This document shows positions 36,397 through 44,234 of a stretch of DNA of 64,000 nucleotides, in pieces. The stretch comes from Myxococcales bacterium. GTDB taxonomy: Bacteria > Myxococcota_A > Polyangia > Palsa-1104. Within the stretch, counting starts at the first letter, position 1. Each line of letters starts with the position of its first letter. The position numbers and the translations under genes were made by a program. Location of the stretch: the NCBI GenBank assembly GCA_003170275.1, contig PNAM01000106.1, forward strand, positions 160,052 to 224,051. Reading direction: 5' to 3'. The notes below the pieces were generated by a model. That model made no database searches. It had not been told where the DNA came from and was given only the letters and a program-made list of their open reading frames with translations.

Positions 36397-36699
36397 ATGC
36401 GCAGGATCTTGATGGCACTGGGAGCGGTCGGTCTCTTGTTCGGCGGCGTCGCCGGGGCGGAGGAGTTCTACAACGGCACCGTACAGCCGGGCGAGACGCA
36501 CATCGTGCGGCAGGAGCGCGGGTTCTTCAACGCGCTGCGCATGAAGAAGGACCTGCGGCCGCTGTGCGGCGGCATGCAGCCGGCGTCGGTCGAGGTGTTC
36601 CACACCGTGGGCGACGGCTTCGCGGCGGTGCTCACCGGGATCTTGTATACGCCGGCGCACCTCAGGGTGACATGTCCGGCGCCGACGGCGTTGCGCTAA
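36397..36699 (+). CDS. Small exported protein
   Basis: A 100-residue protein with a strong ribosome-binding site (AAGGAGG, 36384-36390) before ATG 36397 and a signal peptide (MRRILMALGAVGLLFGGVAGA). The mature chain has two Cys (LRPLCGGM and VTCPAP) that could form one disulfide, and alternating strands. Its 3' end overlaps the end of the TPR gene on the other strand by 38 nt. Not recognised. Confidence 0.65.
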   Translation: MRRILMALGAVGLLFGGVAGAEEFYNGTVQPGETHIVRQERGFFNALRMKKDLRPLCGGMQPASVEVFHTVGDGFAAVLTGILYTPAHLRVTCPAPTALR

Positions 36700-37768
36700 C
36701 GCCCTGCGCAGCGAGCGCCTTTCGCGCGCTGGCGATCGCGTCGCGAAGCTCGAGATCGTCGGGCGCGAGCGCGCCGGCGGCTTCGAGCTCCGCCAGTGCG
36801 GCTTTGAAATTGCGGAGCTTGAGGTCGCACATCCCGATCCGCGCGATCAAGGCGATCGACGACTTGTCGGGATCCAGCCGCCTCGCTTCCTGGTATGCCG
36901 CGAGCGCTTCGCCGTAGCGACCCTGGGCGCGGCGCACGTCTGCGAGCAACACGTGGGCCTTCGGGTCGGAGGTCTTGATGCGGGAATAGTGCAGCGCCTC
37001 GCGCTCGGCGTCGTCGAGCTGCTTCAGCTGGTAGTAACACTTGGCGAGGTTGTAGTAGATGCTCGGCTGCCTGGGCGCTTCCTCGAGCATCGGCACGTAG
37101 AGCGCGATCGCCTTGTCGCACGAGTTGGCGCCGGTGTAGGCGGTCGCCAGCGAGATCTTGGCGCCCAGATCCGCCGGCCGGGTGCGGACCAGGTTCTCGA
37201 ACGTGCGGATCGCCGCGGGCCAATCCCTCGCCAGGATCAACGCGGTACCGAGCAGCGTCACGATCTGTCGATCACTCCCGGCGAGGACGCTCGGTCGGTT
37301 GTCCAGGTACGCCTGGAGCGCGATCGCCGCGCGCCTGGGGTTGGTCTTCAGGTAGTACTCGCCGAGCTGTAGATGGGCCGCGAACGACTCGGGTCGCTCC
37401 TTCAGCACGCCTTCGAGCACCCCGGCGGCCTCGGTCGGCTGGGGGGTCTTGGTCTTGAACAGAGCGAGGCCGAGCTGCTCGCGCACGTCGAGATCGGTCC
37501 GGTTGGGGCAACGGAGCAGCAGCGCCACCGCCTCGTCGAAGCGGCGCTGTTTGTACAGAATCGCCGCGAGCTTCGGGTAGACGATCACCATCGCGGGGTC
37601 GAGCTGAAGTGACTCACGGAACTTCCGCTCGGCGCAGGTGAGATCGTCGGTGTTGAGGCAGGCCAGCCCCTGCTCGACAAGAAGCTGGCCCGGCGACGAG
37701 GCGCCGCCGCTCTTCGCGCCGGCCACATGCGCCGCGAGCATCAGGACGACGAGCAGCGCGGCGCGCAG
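36662..37768 (-). CDS. Tetratricopeptide repeat protein, probable CTG start
   Basis: A protein built of about nine TPR units (for example VDLEQ-like LLVEQGLACLNTDDLTCAERK and PKAHVLLADVRRAQGRYGEAL), a periplasmic or cytoplasmic scaffold. ATG 37741 leaves only MLAAHVAGAKSG, too short for a signal peptide. Continuing upstream in frame to CTG 37768 gives LRAALLVVLMLAAHVAGA, a convincing signal peptide, and a TAG lies two codons further up. So either the start is CTG, or the mobile element that begins ~50 bp upstream removed the original 5' end. The minimum ATG-initiated gene is 36662-37741. Confidence 0.8.
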   Translation of the reverse strand: MRAALLVVLMLAAHVAGAKSGGASSPGQLLVEQGLACLNTDDLTCAERKFRESLQLDPAMVIVYPKLAAILYKQRRFDEAVALLLRCPNRTDLDVREQLGLALFKTKTPQPTEAAGVLEGVLKERPESFAAHLQLGEYYLKTNPRRAAIALQAYLDNRPSVLAGSDRQIVTLLGTALILARDWPAAIRTFENLVRTRPADLGAKISLATAYTGANSCDKAIALYVPMLEEAPRQPSIYYNLAKCYYQLKQLDDAEREALHYSRIKTSDPKAHVLLADVRRAQGRYGEALAAYQEARRLDPDKSSIALIARIGMCDLKLRNFKAALAELEAAGALAPDDLELRDAIASARKALAAQGVSATPSAPDMSP

Positions 37769-37818
37769 CGGCTAGCCCCAGTACTTCTTGAACTGCGTTC
37801 TTGTTCCGTTCGTGCGCC

Positions 37819-38938
37819 TCATTTACCGTCGCTGACCTTTCCGGCGACCTTCGGCAATGCTCCGCCAGACAAGCCGGCGGACAAGGTTTTCAACCGCCAA
37901 CGGGTAGCCGCCTTCAGTTCGGCGACACCGACCGGAGAGGCGAACGACACCACGTTGCGAGCGCGGGACAGGTGGTCGGGCAACAGATGCGTGTAGAGTT
38001 CGGTGATGCGCGAGTTGGAGTGGGCCCATAATCTGGCCTAGCAGGCAGATGTCGGGGCACTTGCTCAAGAAGAACGTCGCGTAGGAGTGGCGTAGCCGGT
38101 GGACGCCTCCCGTGATGCCCGCCTCGTCTCGGACACGCTCCAGGGCGTCTTTCGGCCACTGGGCGTACCGGATACCCTTTCGGGACGGGAACACCCAGCG
38201 GCCTTCCCGCTTGCCTGAGAGCCAGGGTACGAGCACATCGGGGATGGGGATCTCACGCGGTTTGTTGTTCTTGGGCTTCCACTCCTCGTTGGGCTCGATG
38301 CGGACCAGTCGCCGCTCAAGGTCAACCATCGGCCATTCGAGCGCTAGAGCCTCACCGCGTCGGCATCCGGTGTTAGCGAGGAACACTAGGATCGGCAATA
38401 GTTGCGGCGCGTGTTCAGATGCCGACTTCAACAGCTTGGCGATCTCGTCTTTGGACCATGCGACCACTCGCCGCCTGCCCTCCGCGATGGGCTTGACCTT
38501 GATCTTTGACGCAGAGATGCCCATCGCGCGCGCCGTGCTGATGATGGATTGGAACTGGCGAATCTCTTTGTTGATGGTGGAGGCTCGTTTGCCCTCTTTG
38601 GCGCGCTTCGTCTTGTAGAACTCAAGATCGAGAACGGCGATACGGCTCAGCTTGAGGTGGCCGAAGTGCTCGACGAGGGTAGCGATCGTGTACTTGGCGC
38701 TGTGATTCCACGCGCTCTGATGGAGCTCTGCGTGTTCCTTGTATTCATTCAGACAGAACTCTGAGAATGTCGGCACGACTCTGAGGCTGTCGATTCCGCC
38801 CGCCTCGAGTGCGACGCGTTCCTTGGCCTCGAATGCTTCCGCGTCGGACTTCTTTCCCTTGACGATCCGATCGACTCGCCGTCCTTGGTGGTAGATCACC
38901 ACTAGCCAGCGACTTTTCCCCTTCGGATAGACTGGCAT
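37819..38938 (-). pseudogene. Tyrosine integrase of second element, frameshifted before the catalytic Tyr
   Basis: The start is ATG 38938 (AAGGGGG five bases upstream). Arm-binding (residues 1-50), core-binding (~60-160) and catalytic domains are present with NTGCRRGEAL (Arg) and HRLRHSYAT (H-x-x-R). In frame, the sequence then reads LLGQIMGPLQL and loses the expected ending. Removing one C from the GGGCCC run at 38022-38027 restores GQIMGHSNSRITELYTHL, with the His and the Tyr nucleophile, and an in-frame stop at 37819. The zero-frame product ends at 37823 without the Tyr. It is either a real inactivating mutation, a sequencing error in a short run, or programmed frameshifting. Confidence 0.85.
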
Positions 38939-39122
38939 CGGGACCCCCTTCGGCGAACATAGCAGAGACGCCGCGACCGAGGATGCGCCAGCGCCTCCCG
39001 ATCTTGGAAGCCGTCGGGATGCGCCCCTGGCGGCACAGATCAAGGATCGTCTTGACGGCCACGCCTAGGATCTTCGCGGCGTCCTCTGGCCACAGCACGT
39101 CGTCGTCGGCTGGGAGCGTCAT
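38745..39122 (-). CDS. Excisionase-like helix-turn-helix protein
   Basis: A 125-residue protein. Residues ~10-55 are a MerR/excisionase-type HTH with wing: LWPEDAAKILGVAVKTILDLC, then GRIPTASKIGRRWRILGRGV. The last ~65 residues overlap the integrase 5' end by 194 nt in another frame and are Arg/Ser-rich. Reading direction and order (HTH then integrase) match the pair at 689-2400. It probably controls excision or integrase expression. The tail may or may not be functional. Confidence 0.75.
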   Translation of the reverse strand: MTLPADDDVLWPEDAAKILGVAVKTILDLCRQGRIPTASKIGRRWRILGRGVSAMFAEGGPDASLSEGEKSLASGDLPPRTASRSDRQGKEVRRGSIRGQGTRRTRGGRNRQPQSRADILRVLSE

Positions 39123-39340
39123 GGCCTCGCCGCGTTTCCGATCGGGAACGCAACCATTTCATCAACTTCGGCGTTCCAGAGTACAGTCGACAGTTGCACG
39201 CCTACGAGCGCGCGAGCGAGTCCGTGAAGGGAACCCCGGCGGAGGCTAGACGTGTTTTTCATGGGTTCACGTCTTCTCATTTGGAGTCGACGCGGAAACC
39301 ATACAGAAAGTCTCTTGCGTCGCGATTGAAAGATTAAGTA

Positions 39341-39352
39341 CCATTAATGGTG
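39341..39352. promoter_or_regulatory. Perfect 12-bp palindrome upstream of the ribbon-helix-helix gene
   Basis: ACCATTAATGGT is a perfect palindrome. A related half-site, CAATGGTA, follows ~12 bp downstream. It lies in an unusually A/T-rich 360-bp gap (39123-39486) between the divergent excisionase-like and ribbon-helix-helix-like genes. It is a candidate operator for either product. Apart from this and a TTGACA at 39458-39463, I see nothing else in the gap. Confidence 0.5.
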
Positions 39353-39486
39353 TACAGATATCAATGGTAAAAGCACGAATACGTGACGTAGAAGTCGTAA
39401 AAGCAGATGCAAGGCTGTGGCTTGATGGCACCGCAACCTCATAAGCGCACTGAAAGCTTGACAAAAATCGGCGGAGGCCCTCACGC

Positions 39487-39933
39487 TTGCGGGGCATGTC
39501 CAAAAAAGGAAAAGAAGAGAAGCCATTGGTGCCAAAGAAGCCGGTCGCCGCCCGCACCGGTCGTCCGCCTACGGGCTCCACCTATGTGCGGCTCCCGTTG
39601 AAGATTCCGCTCGCGTACCTGCAGGTCTTGGAACGTGAGGCCGAGCGCCTGCAGATGGGGAGGGGCGACTTCCTCAACATGCTGATTCAGCGCCGCGTCG
39701 GCGCGATCCAGCTCAATCGAGGCGATGCTCCGCAGTACTCCGTGCGAACGAAGGATCTTGCCGCGAAGCGCCTCTACACCTGGTACGCGCAGCCGGGGGT
39801 CCGGGATCGTGTCGATTCAATGCGTCTGAAGATGGGTGGCCTCGGCGTCGGCAACTTCTTCGTGGTGGTCCTCAACGAGTGGTTCGGCCGGCCCGACGGG
39901 CTCCAACTGGAGGAAGAGAGGTCGAAGAAATGA
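39487..39933 (+). CDS. Ribbon-helix-helix-like protein of the second element
   Basis: A 148-residue protein starting at TTG 39487 (GGAGG 9 bp upstream) or ATG 39496. After a Lys-rich leader it has a strand-helix-helix stretch, YVRLPLKIPLAYLQVLEREAERLQMGRGDFLNMLI, typical of ribbon-helix-helix DNA-binding proteins. A ~75-residue C-terminal region ends in an acidic/basic helix. It probably acts as an element regulator or partition-type protein. The gap to the next gene (39934-40148) contains a promoter but no other gene. Confidence 0.6.
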   Translation: MRGMSKKGKEEKPLVPKKPVAARTGRPPTGSTYVRLPLKIPLAYLQVLEREAERLQMGRGDFLNMLIQRRVGAIQLNRGDAPQYSVRTKDLAAKRLYTWYAQPGVRDRVDSMRLKMGGLGVGNFFVVVLNEWFGRPDGLQLEEERSKK

Positions 39934-40093
39934 GCTATACACGGACGCAGCGGACTTGGACGCCACTATCGAGATCGTTCCGTTGTGCGTCGATTTGTGA
40001 CCGCGGGATCGAGTAGTGCTCTTCATGTCCAGCGTTGCCTGGCGCCGAGGATTCTTTTGAGCCTTCGCTTGTAGCCCTGCTCGCGGTCTGCCG

Positions 40094-40122
40094 TTGACTG
40101 TCGGTGTAACCATATGCATAAT
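40094..40122 (+). promoter_or_regulatory. Promoter of the MqsR/MqsA-like toxin-antitoxin pair
   Basis: TTGACT at 40094-40099 is followed by exactly 17 bp and then CATAAT at 40117-40122, 27 bp before the toxin ATG. The AT-rich ATATGCATAA around the -10 is near-palindromic and could be an autoregulatory site for the antitoxin. Confidence 0.55.
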
Positions 40123-40148
40123 CAACCAAAGAGTGGTCACGCGCCGAC

Positions 40149-40472
40149 ATGGTCCGCTGGCTTCCCGCCGTTCTGAGACAGGTCCACAAGCTCGTGGCCG
40201 AGGGCAAGGTGGGTCTCACGTACAAGGCTGTCCGGGAGTCCGAAGCTATGGGGCTCGCGCCGGACGATGTGTGCGACGTGCTGGCCGGATTGGCTACCGC
40301 CGATTCTGCAGGACGCCTGGCTTCGAGGATCACCGACGAATGGATGTACGTGTTCAAGCCGCGCGTCGGCGCGGAGGTCATCTACGTCAAGCTGGTCTTG
40401 CGCTTGGACTGTGTCGTGGTGTCCTTCCACGAGGACGAGGGTGGTGCTGGTCATGAAGACGAAGACGCGTAG
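40149..40472 (+). CDS. MqsR-like mRNA-interferase toxin
   Basis: A 107-residue protein whose layout matches MqsR: LRQVHKLVAEGKVGLTYKAV, then MGLAPDDVCDVLAGLATAD (MqsR has a GL-x3-x2-MCNVI-x-GL motif), WMYVFKPRVGAEVIYVKLVL and the terminal VVSFHED (VSFKE in MqsR). The family cleaves mRNA ribosome-independently. The C-terminus is acidic and extended. It overlaps the start of the antitoxin gene by 20 nt, the toxin-first order found for mqsRA. Confidence 0.85.
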   Translation: MVRWLPAVLRQVHKLVAEGKVGLTYKAVRESEAMGLAPDDVCDVLAGLATADSAGRLASRITDEWMYVFKPRVGAEVIYVKLVLRLDCVVVSFHEDEGGAGHEDEDA

Positions 40473-40914
40473 CGCGAAGAAGGCACAACCGCGGGGACGT
40501 GTGCTTGTCGATGATGCGTGTCCGTCCTGCGGCACGATGATGAGGAAGGCCCGCGGTCGGCTCAGCCTGCCGATCAACGGCGAGGAGGTGGCGGTCCCGT
40601 CGTCGGCGCACCTCAAGTGCCCCAAGTGCGGCGAGGTCGTCCTCCTGTTCCAAGATGCCAAGCGACTGCACGAGGACGCGATCGCGATCTACCGTAAGAG
40701 GCACGGGCTCCTCTCGGCCGACGAGATCCGTACCATCCGCGAGCGATTCGACCTGACGCAGGCGGACCTGGCGCGCCTGCTTCGACTCGGCGCGAACACT
40801 GCCTCCCGCTGGGAGTCGGGCCGAAACGTACAGACCGCTGCGATGGACGTGCTGCTCCGGCTCATCCGCGACCTCCCCGGGAGCATCGACTACCTCAGGG
40901 ATCACGCAGCCTGA
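40453..40914 (+). CDS. MqsA/YgiT-type zinc-finger antitoxin
   Basis: A 153-residue two-domain antitoxin starting at ATG 40453. The N-terminal zinc-binding domain has two CxxC pairs (CPSCGTMM and CPKCGEVV) and would mask the toxin. The C-terminal domain is an XRE HTH (FDLTQADLARLLRLGANTASRWESGRN) that would bind the operon promoter. It probably represses its own operon with the toxin, as MqsA does. Confidence 0.9.
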   Translation: MKTKTRSAKKAQPRGRVLVDDACPSCGTMMRKARGRLSLPINGEEVAVPSSAHLKCPKCGEVVLLFQDAKRLHEDAIAIYRKRHGLLSADEIRTIRERFDLTQADLARLLRLGANTASRWESGRNVQTAAMDVLLRLIRDLPGSIDYLRDHAA

Positions 40915-41017
40915 TAGCTGGGAACCACGCGGCTGCGCCGTTGCGCGGGTCGACCAGCGGTCGCAGGCGACATCAGAGTCCAGTGCGTCCCGTCCCATTC
41001 CGCCACGGGTTCGGATT

Positions 41018-41965
41018 TCAGCGGCGGCGAAGTGCAGTTCGTTCGGATCGAGGAACGTGCGCGTGTAACGCTGATATCCTTTGTCCTGATGTCTCAAGAC
41101 ACGGCGCCAGCTGAGGTCGAGCGCTACCACGAGATGTTGCGGCGCGTCGAGCCGTCGATGCGACTCCGCGCGGCGGTGTCGCTTTCCTCGATGGTGGCTG
41201 CGCCTGGTCGCGGTAATAGGGGTTGTCCATGTCCTCCGTGAACGTGGAAAAGACGCGCTCGGCGATCGCGCGCGGGTCTCCTTTGGCGGGCATGTGGACC
41301 GGGTTGTAGGTATGCGTCTTCCGGTAGGGATTGAGCGTGAAGAGCCGCACATCGGGGAGGCGCCCCGCGAGTGCCGCCATCGCCAGCAGTCGCTCCTCGT
41401 TGTCCTGGGATCCCTTGCCATCAACGACGCACACGCCGCGGCGCCGCCGCAGGTCCTGGAAGATGAGCGGCTCGATGACACTCTTGGTCTTGCCGCTGCC
41501 GGTCTGCCCCAGGACGTGCAGGTGCATCGACCGCGCCCGGTCCGTCAGGTAAACTCGCTGCCCATTTGCATCGACCCCGAGGAATATCTGGCCCTGCGGA
41601 TTCGGGTTCTGCTCGATGCCATCCTTCAGCGAGAACTCTCGCCGCTCGAGGTGGTATCCCTCGTTCTTGAACGCGAAACCGGCCGCCTCTTCTCGGATCC
41701 GATAGAGGTGGGCGCTCAGCTTCTTCAGACCGACGAAGACGATCCCCACGGCGAACACCGCCACAACGACCACCACCGGCCACCAGGCCACGAGGCGGGC
41801 CCGGGCATGGAGGTAGCCGTCGACTGAGCGGGCAAACGGACCAGAGGGATGCTGATGGACGAGCGCAAGGATCCCTTTATCGATGATTGCGGCGAGGACC
41901 GCGGCGGCGATCAGCACGACCACGAGGAGCGCCGCCGGCGTCAATCTGGGCTTCTCATCCTGCAT
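41018..41965 (-). pseudogene. VirD4/TraG-type coupling protein, C-terminally truncated
   Basis: The N-terminal part of a conjugative coupling ATPase. It has two membrane segments (LLVVVLIAAAVLAAIIDKG and WWPVVVVVAVFAVGIVFVGL), a region preceding FLGVDANGQRVYLTDRARSMH, Walker A HVLGQTGSGKTKSV and GVCVVDGKGSQDN. Recognisable sequence stops at about DNPYYRDQAQ (~41195). Beyond it the frame runs ~55 residues of unrelated Arg/Ala-rich sequence to 41018, and the Walker B and C-terminal half are missing. An unrelated plus-strand gene fragment abuts the same point. Start ATG 41965 (alternative 41998) overlaps the replication-relaxation gene. It is very likely non-functional. Confidence 0.85.
41089..41241 (+). 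pseudogene. 5' fragment of an unrecognised plus-strand gene, cut at the coupling-protein junction
   Basis: From ATG 41089 the frame reads MSQDTAPAEVERYHEMLRRV, then EPSMRLRAAVSLSSMV: a soluble helical start that looks like real protein. It changes abruptly at about 41193 into AAPGRGNRGCPCPP, which is antisense to the coupling-protein gene, and stops at 41241. The switch point coincides with the end of recognisable coupling-protein sequence, so both genes were broken by the same deletion or insertion. No family name is assigned. Confidence 0.55.
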
Positions 41966-42974
41966 GGCCCGGTTCCGGCTGGAGATGGACTCCGTCATAG
42001 AGCGCCGCGAGCGCGCGCCTCCATGGAGCGACCACCTCGGGGCTTTCCTGCTCGAACTCTTCGAACAGCGCAGATCCGTTTCGCAGAAGGACGGCGGTGG
42101 CGTTTAGGAAGGTGTGTGCCAAGGCGAAAAGGTCGGGCCGCACCGCTTCGGGCGGACTCGCACCGCTGGAAAGTGGCGCGAGGACCGCATCGCTCAACCA
42201 GGCCGTCGCCTCCTCCCCCGCAAGGAGCACCTTCCATTTGCAGAAACTCCCCAAGACGCCCTGCGCCAGCTTCTGCAGATTGCCCCGGCGGGCTGCGGAC
42301 CCGACGACGTAGACGACCACCGGCGTCCTGCGGTCGGGGTAGTCTTTCAGATAGTTGCCGCGCAGGTACGCCGCGTAGCGGCGCAGGTTGAGGTCTATTC
42401 GCGAGCTTGCCTTGTGCGAACGATCGAGCTCGATGAACAGCCGCAGTGGCTTGGCCACCGGCGTGACCGTCGCGTCCGGGACGAGCTTGAACGCCTCCGA
42501 CCGGTCGGCACCTCGGAGCAGAACGTCGCCATCGGCTTGCCACTCGAACCGATCCGCTGTTGTGCGCAGCAAAGCCGTCCACTTCCGCACCCCATCATGC
42601 GTCGGCGCCAAGGGCTCGCCGGCGCCGGCTTTCAGGAGTTCGAGATAGAGGTGGCCGACGCCTTCCCGGTGGTAGTTATCGATAAGGCTTTGACGCTGGA
42701 GGCGCTCGTCGAGCTGCTCAGGGATGTTCTGATTGGGGATCTCCTTGGCGAGCGCTGCGATCCCCTCGCTCGTGATGCGCCACGCACAGTAGTTCGAGCG
42801 CGGCTCCGCTCCGAGCGTGTGCCGCGTAATGAGCCCCCCTCCCTGCAGCTTCCGGAGACGGCGACGCGCGATATCCGGAGAAGAGAAAAAGGCCACACAC
42901 ACCTGCGCGTAAGTCACAAAATGCAACCGCACCATCGTTCGCAAAATCTCGTAGTCACGCCCCTCGTTCTTCAT
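41955..42974 (-). CDS. Replication-relaxation family protein
   Basis: A 339-residue protein with an excellent start (GGAGG six bases before ATG 42974). The N-terminal winged helix is LHFVTYAQVCVAFFSSPDIARRRLRKLQGGGLI. The core holds LRLFIELDRSHKASSRIDLNLRRYAAYL and PVVVYVVGSAARRGNLQKLA, a nuclease/relaxase-like pattern of the PF13814 family found on plasmids and integrative elements. It lies immediately upstream of the coupling-protein gene and overlaps it, so it was probably part of a mobilisation module. It appears intact, unlike its neighbour. Confidence 0.8.
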   Translation of the reverse strand: MKNEGRDYEILRTMVRLHFVTYAQVCVAFFSSPDIARRRLRKLQGGGLITRHTLGAEPRSNYCAWRITSEGIAALAKEIPNQNIPEQLDERLQRQSLIDNYHREGVGHLYLELLKAGAGEPLAPTHDGVRKWTALLRTTADRFEWQADGDVLLRGADRSEAFKLVPDATVTPVAKPLRLFIELDRSHKASSRIDLNLRRYAAYLRGNYLKDYPDRRTPVVVYVVGSAARRGNLQKLAQGVLGSFCKWKVLLAGEEATAWLSDAVLAPLSSGASPPEAVRPDLFALAHTFLNATAVLLRNGSALFEEFEQESPEVVAPWRRALAALYDGVHLQPEPGHAG

Positions 42975-43009
42975 CTCGTACCTCCTTCTCCCGTCTGTTC
43001 CACCGTCTT

Positions 43010-44208
43010 GGGTCTGGTGCCAGGACATCGCTGACGGGTGCTCATTCGGGGAATGCCCTGGAAGGAGCACCGGATCATGAGTTCCAAAATTACATTCGTT
43101 GAGCAGGCAGGCAGGCCCGGCGCGAATATCGCGGCATTGTGCCGGGAGCACGGCATCTCCCGGCAGACGGGCCACAAGTGGCTCAAGCGGTACCGGGAGG
43201 TCGGGTACGACGGACTGGAAGAGCAGAGTCGCAGGCCTCGCGCGTCTCCCCTCGCGACGGGCGAGGAGGTCGTTGCTTCGTTGCTGGCTGCGCGGGTGAA
43301 GCATCCCAGATGGGGAGCTCGGAAGCTCGCACGACTTCTCGAGCGTCAGTTCGGAGCGCTCGCCCCGAAGGAGCGCACGGTGGCTCGGGTCCTGGAGCGC
43401 TTTGGCCAAATCCGTCAACGCCGGAAGCGAAGAGGGCTGAGCGTCGTCGAGCGCGCGCCGGAGGTGGTGGCGGAAGCCTCCAACGATGTCTGGACGATCG
43501 ATTTCAAAGGGTGGTGGCGAGCCACTGATGGGACGCGCTGCAATCCGCTGACGGTCCGGGATGCGCACAGTCGCTATCTCCTCGCGCTCGCGCTCCTGCC
43601 GCGCTCGACCGCTGAGGAAGTCCGGCCGGTGCTCGAGCGCCTGTTCCGTCGGCATGGCATCCCGAAGGCGATTCAGTGCGACAACGGCACGCCGTTCATC
43701 TGCATGCGAGCTGCGGCCGGTCTCACCAAGCTGTCGGCGTGGTGGGTGTCGCTCGGCATCCGGATCGTGTGTTCCCGTCCGGGGTGCCCGCAAGACAACG
43801 GAGCACACGAGCGCGTACACGTCGACATCGCCGCTGATCTCCAAGCTGCGCCGGAGGCCACGCTCGTTCTCCAACAGCGCGCCTGTAACAAGTGGAGACA
43901 GGAATTCAACCACGTCCGTCCTCATGATGCCCTCCGCGGTAAAGCGCCAGCAGATGTCTATCGTCCATCGCCAACTCGTCCCAAAACACGCACGCCCCTC
44001 TATCCGCCCGGATGGATCACGCGCCGGGTCAAGAGTGATGGCACGGTCGGACAGGGGTCCTTCGTGTCAACCGCTGTCGCCGGTCACGTCGTCGGACTCC
44101 AGGCACTCGGCGGTCTTCGCTACCGCGCCTGGTACTACGACGTTGACCTCGGCCCATTCGAAATGACACCTTCCATTTCAGTCCTGAGCCGTCTCTCTCA
44201 CAATGTGC
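43010..44208 (+). mobile_element. IS481-family insertion sequence (first copy, right end abutting the second)
   Basis: Boundaries are approximate. The candidate left end, ACATCGCTGACGG at ~43028, pairs loosely with the reverse complement of the right end (ACATTGTGAGAGACGG, ~44190-44205). The right end meets the terminal repeat of the second IS, and the transposase stop codon lies inside that repeat. No target duplication could be identified. It sits between the intact replication-relaxation gene and the second IS. Confidence 0.5.
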
Positions 44209-44234
44209 AACCCGGCAGATCGGTAACGTTTTAG
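43053..44234 (+). CDS. IS481-family transposase
   Basis: A 393-residue DDE transposase starting MPWKEHRIM, the usual form of this family; the in-frame ATG at 43038 is upstream of it. It has an HTH (AALCREHGISRQTGHKWLKRY) and an integrase-core catalytic domain with Asp in VWTIDFKGWW, Asp in IQCDNGTPF and Glu in QDNGAHERVH. The final residues are encoded by the terminal repeat of the neighbouring IS, so the natural C-terminus may be replaced. The catalytic residues are intact. Confidence 0.9.
   Translation: MPWKEHRIMSSKITFVEQAGRPGANIAALCREHGISRQTGHKWLKRYREVGYDGLEEQSRRPRASPLATGEEVVASLLAARVKHPRWGARKLARLLERQFGALAPKERTVARVLERFGQIRQRRKRRGLSVVERAPEVVAEASNDVWTIDFKGWWRATDGTRCNPLTVRDAHSRYLLALALLPRSTAEEVRPVLERLFRRHGIPKAIQCDNGTPFICMRAAAGLTKLSAWWVSLGIRIVCSRPGCPQDNGAHERVHVDIAADLQAAPEATLVLQQRACNKWRQEFNHVRPHDALRGKAPADVYRPSPTRPKTRTPLYPPGWITRRVKSDGTVGQGSFVSTAVAGHVVGLQALGGLRYRAWYYDVDLGPFEMTPSISVLSRLSHNVQPGRSVTF

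Noticed and set aside
40387..41481. 364-codon minus-strand frame over the antitoxin and coupling-protein region
   Set aside because: It is a shadow: antisense to the MqsA-like gene and out of frame with the coupling-protein domains.
41955..43925. 656-codon minus-strand frame reaching through the first IS
   Set aside because: The real gene starts at ATG 42974 with a strong ribosome-binding site; upstream codons are antisense to the transposase.
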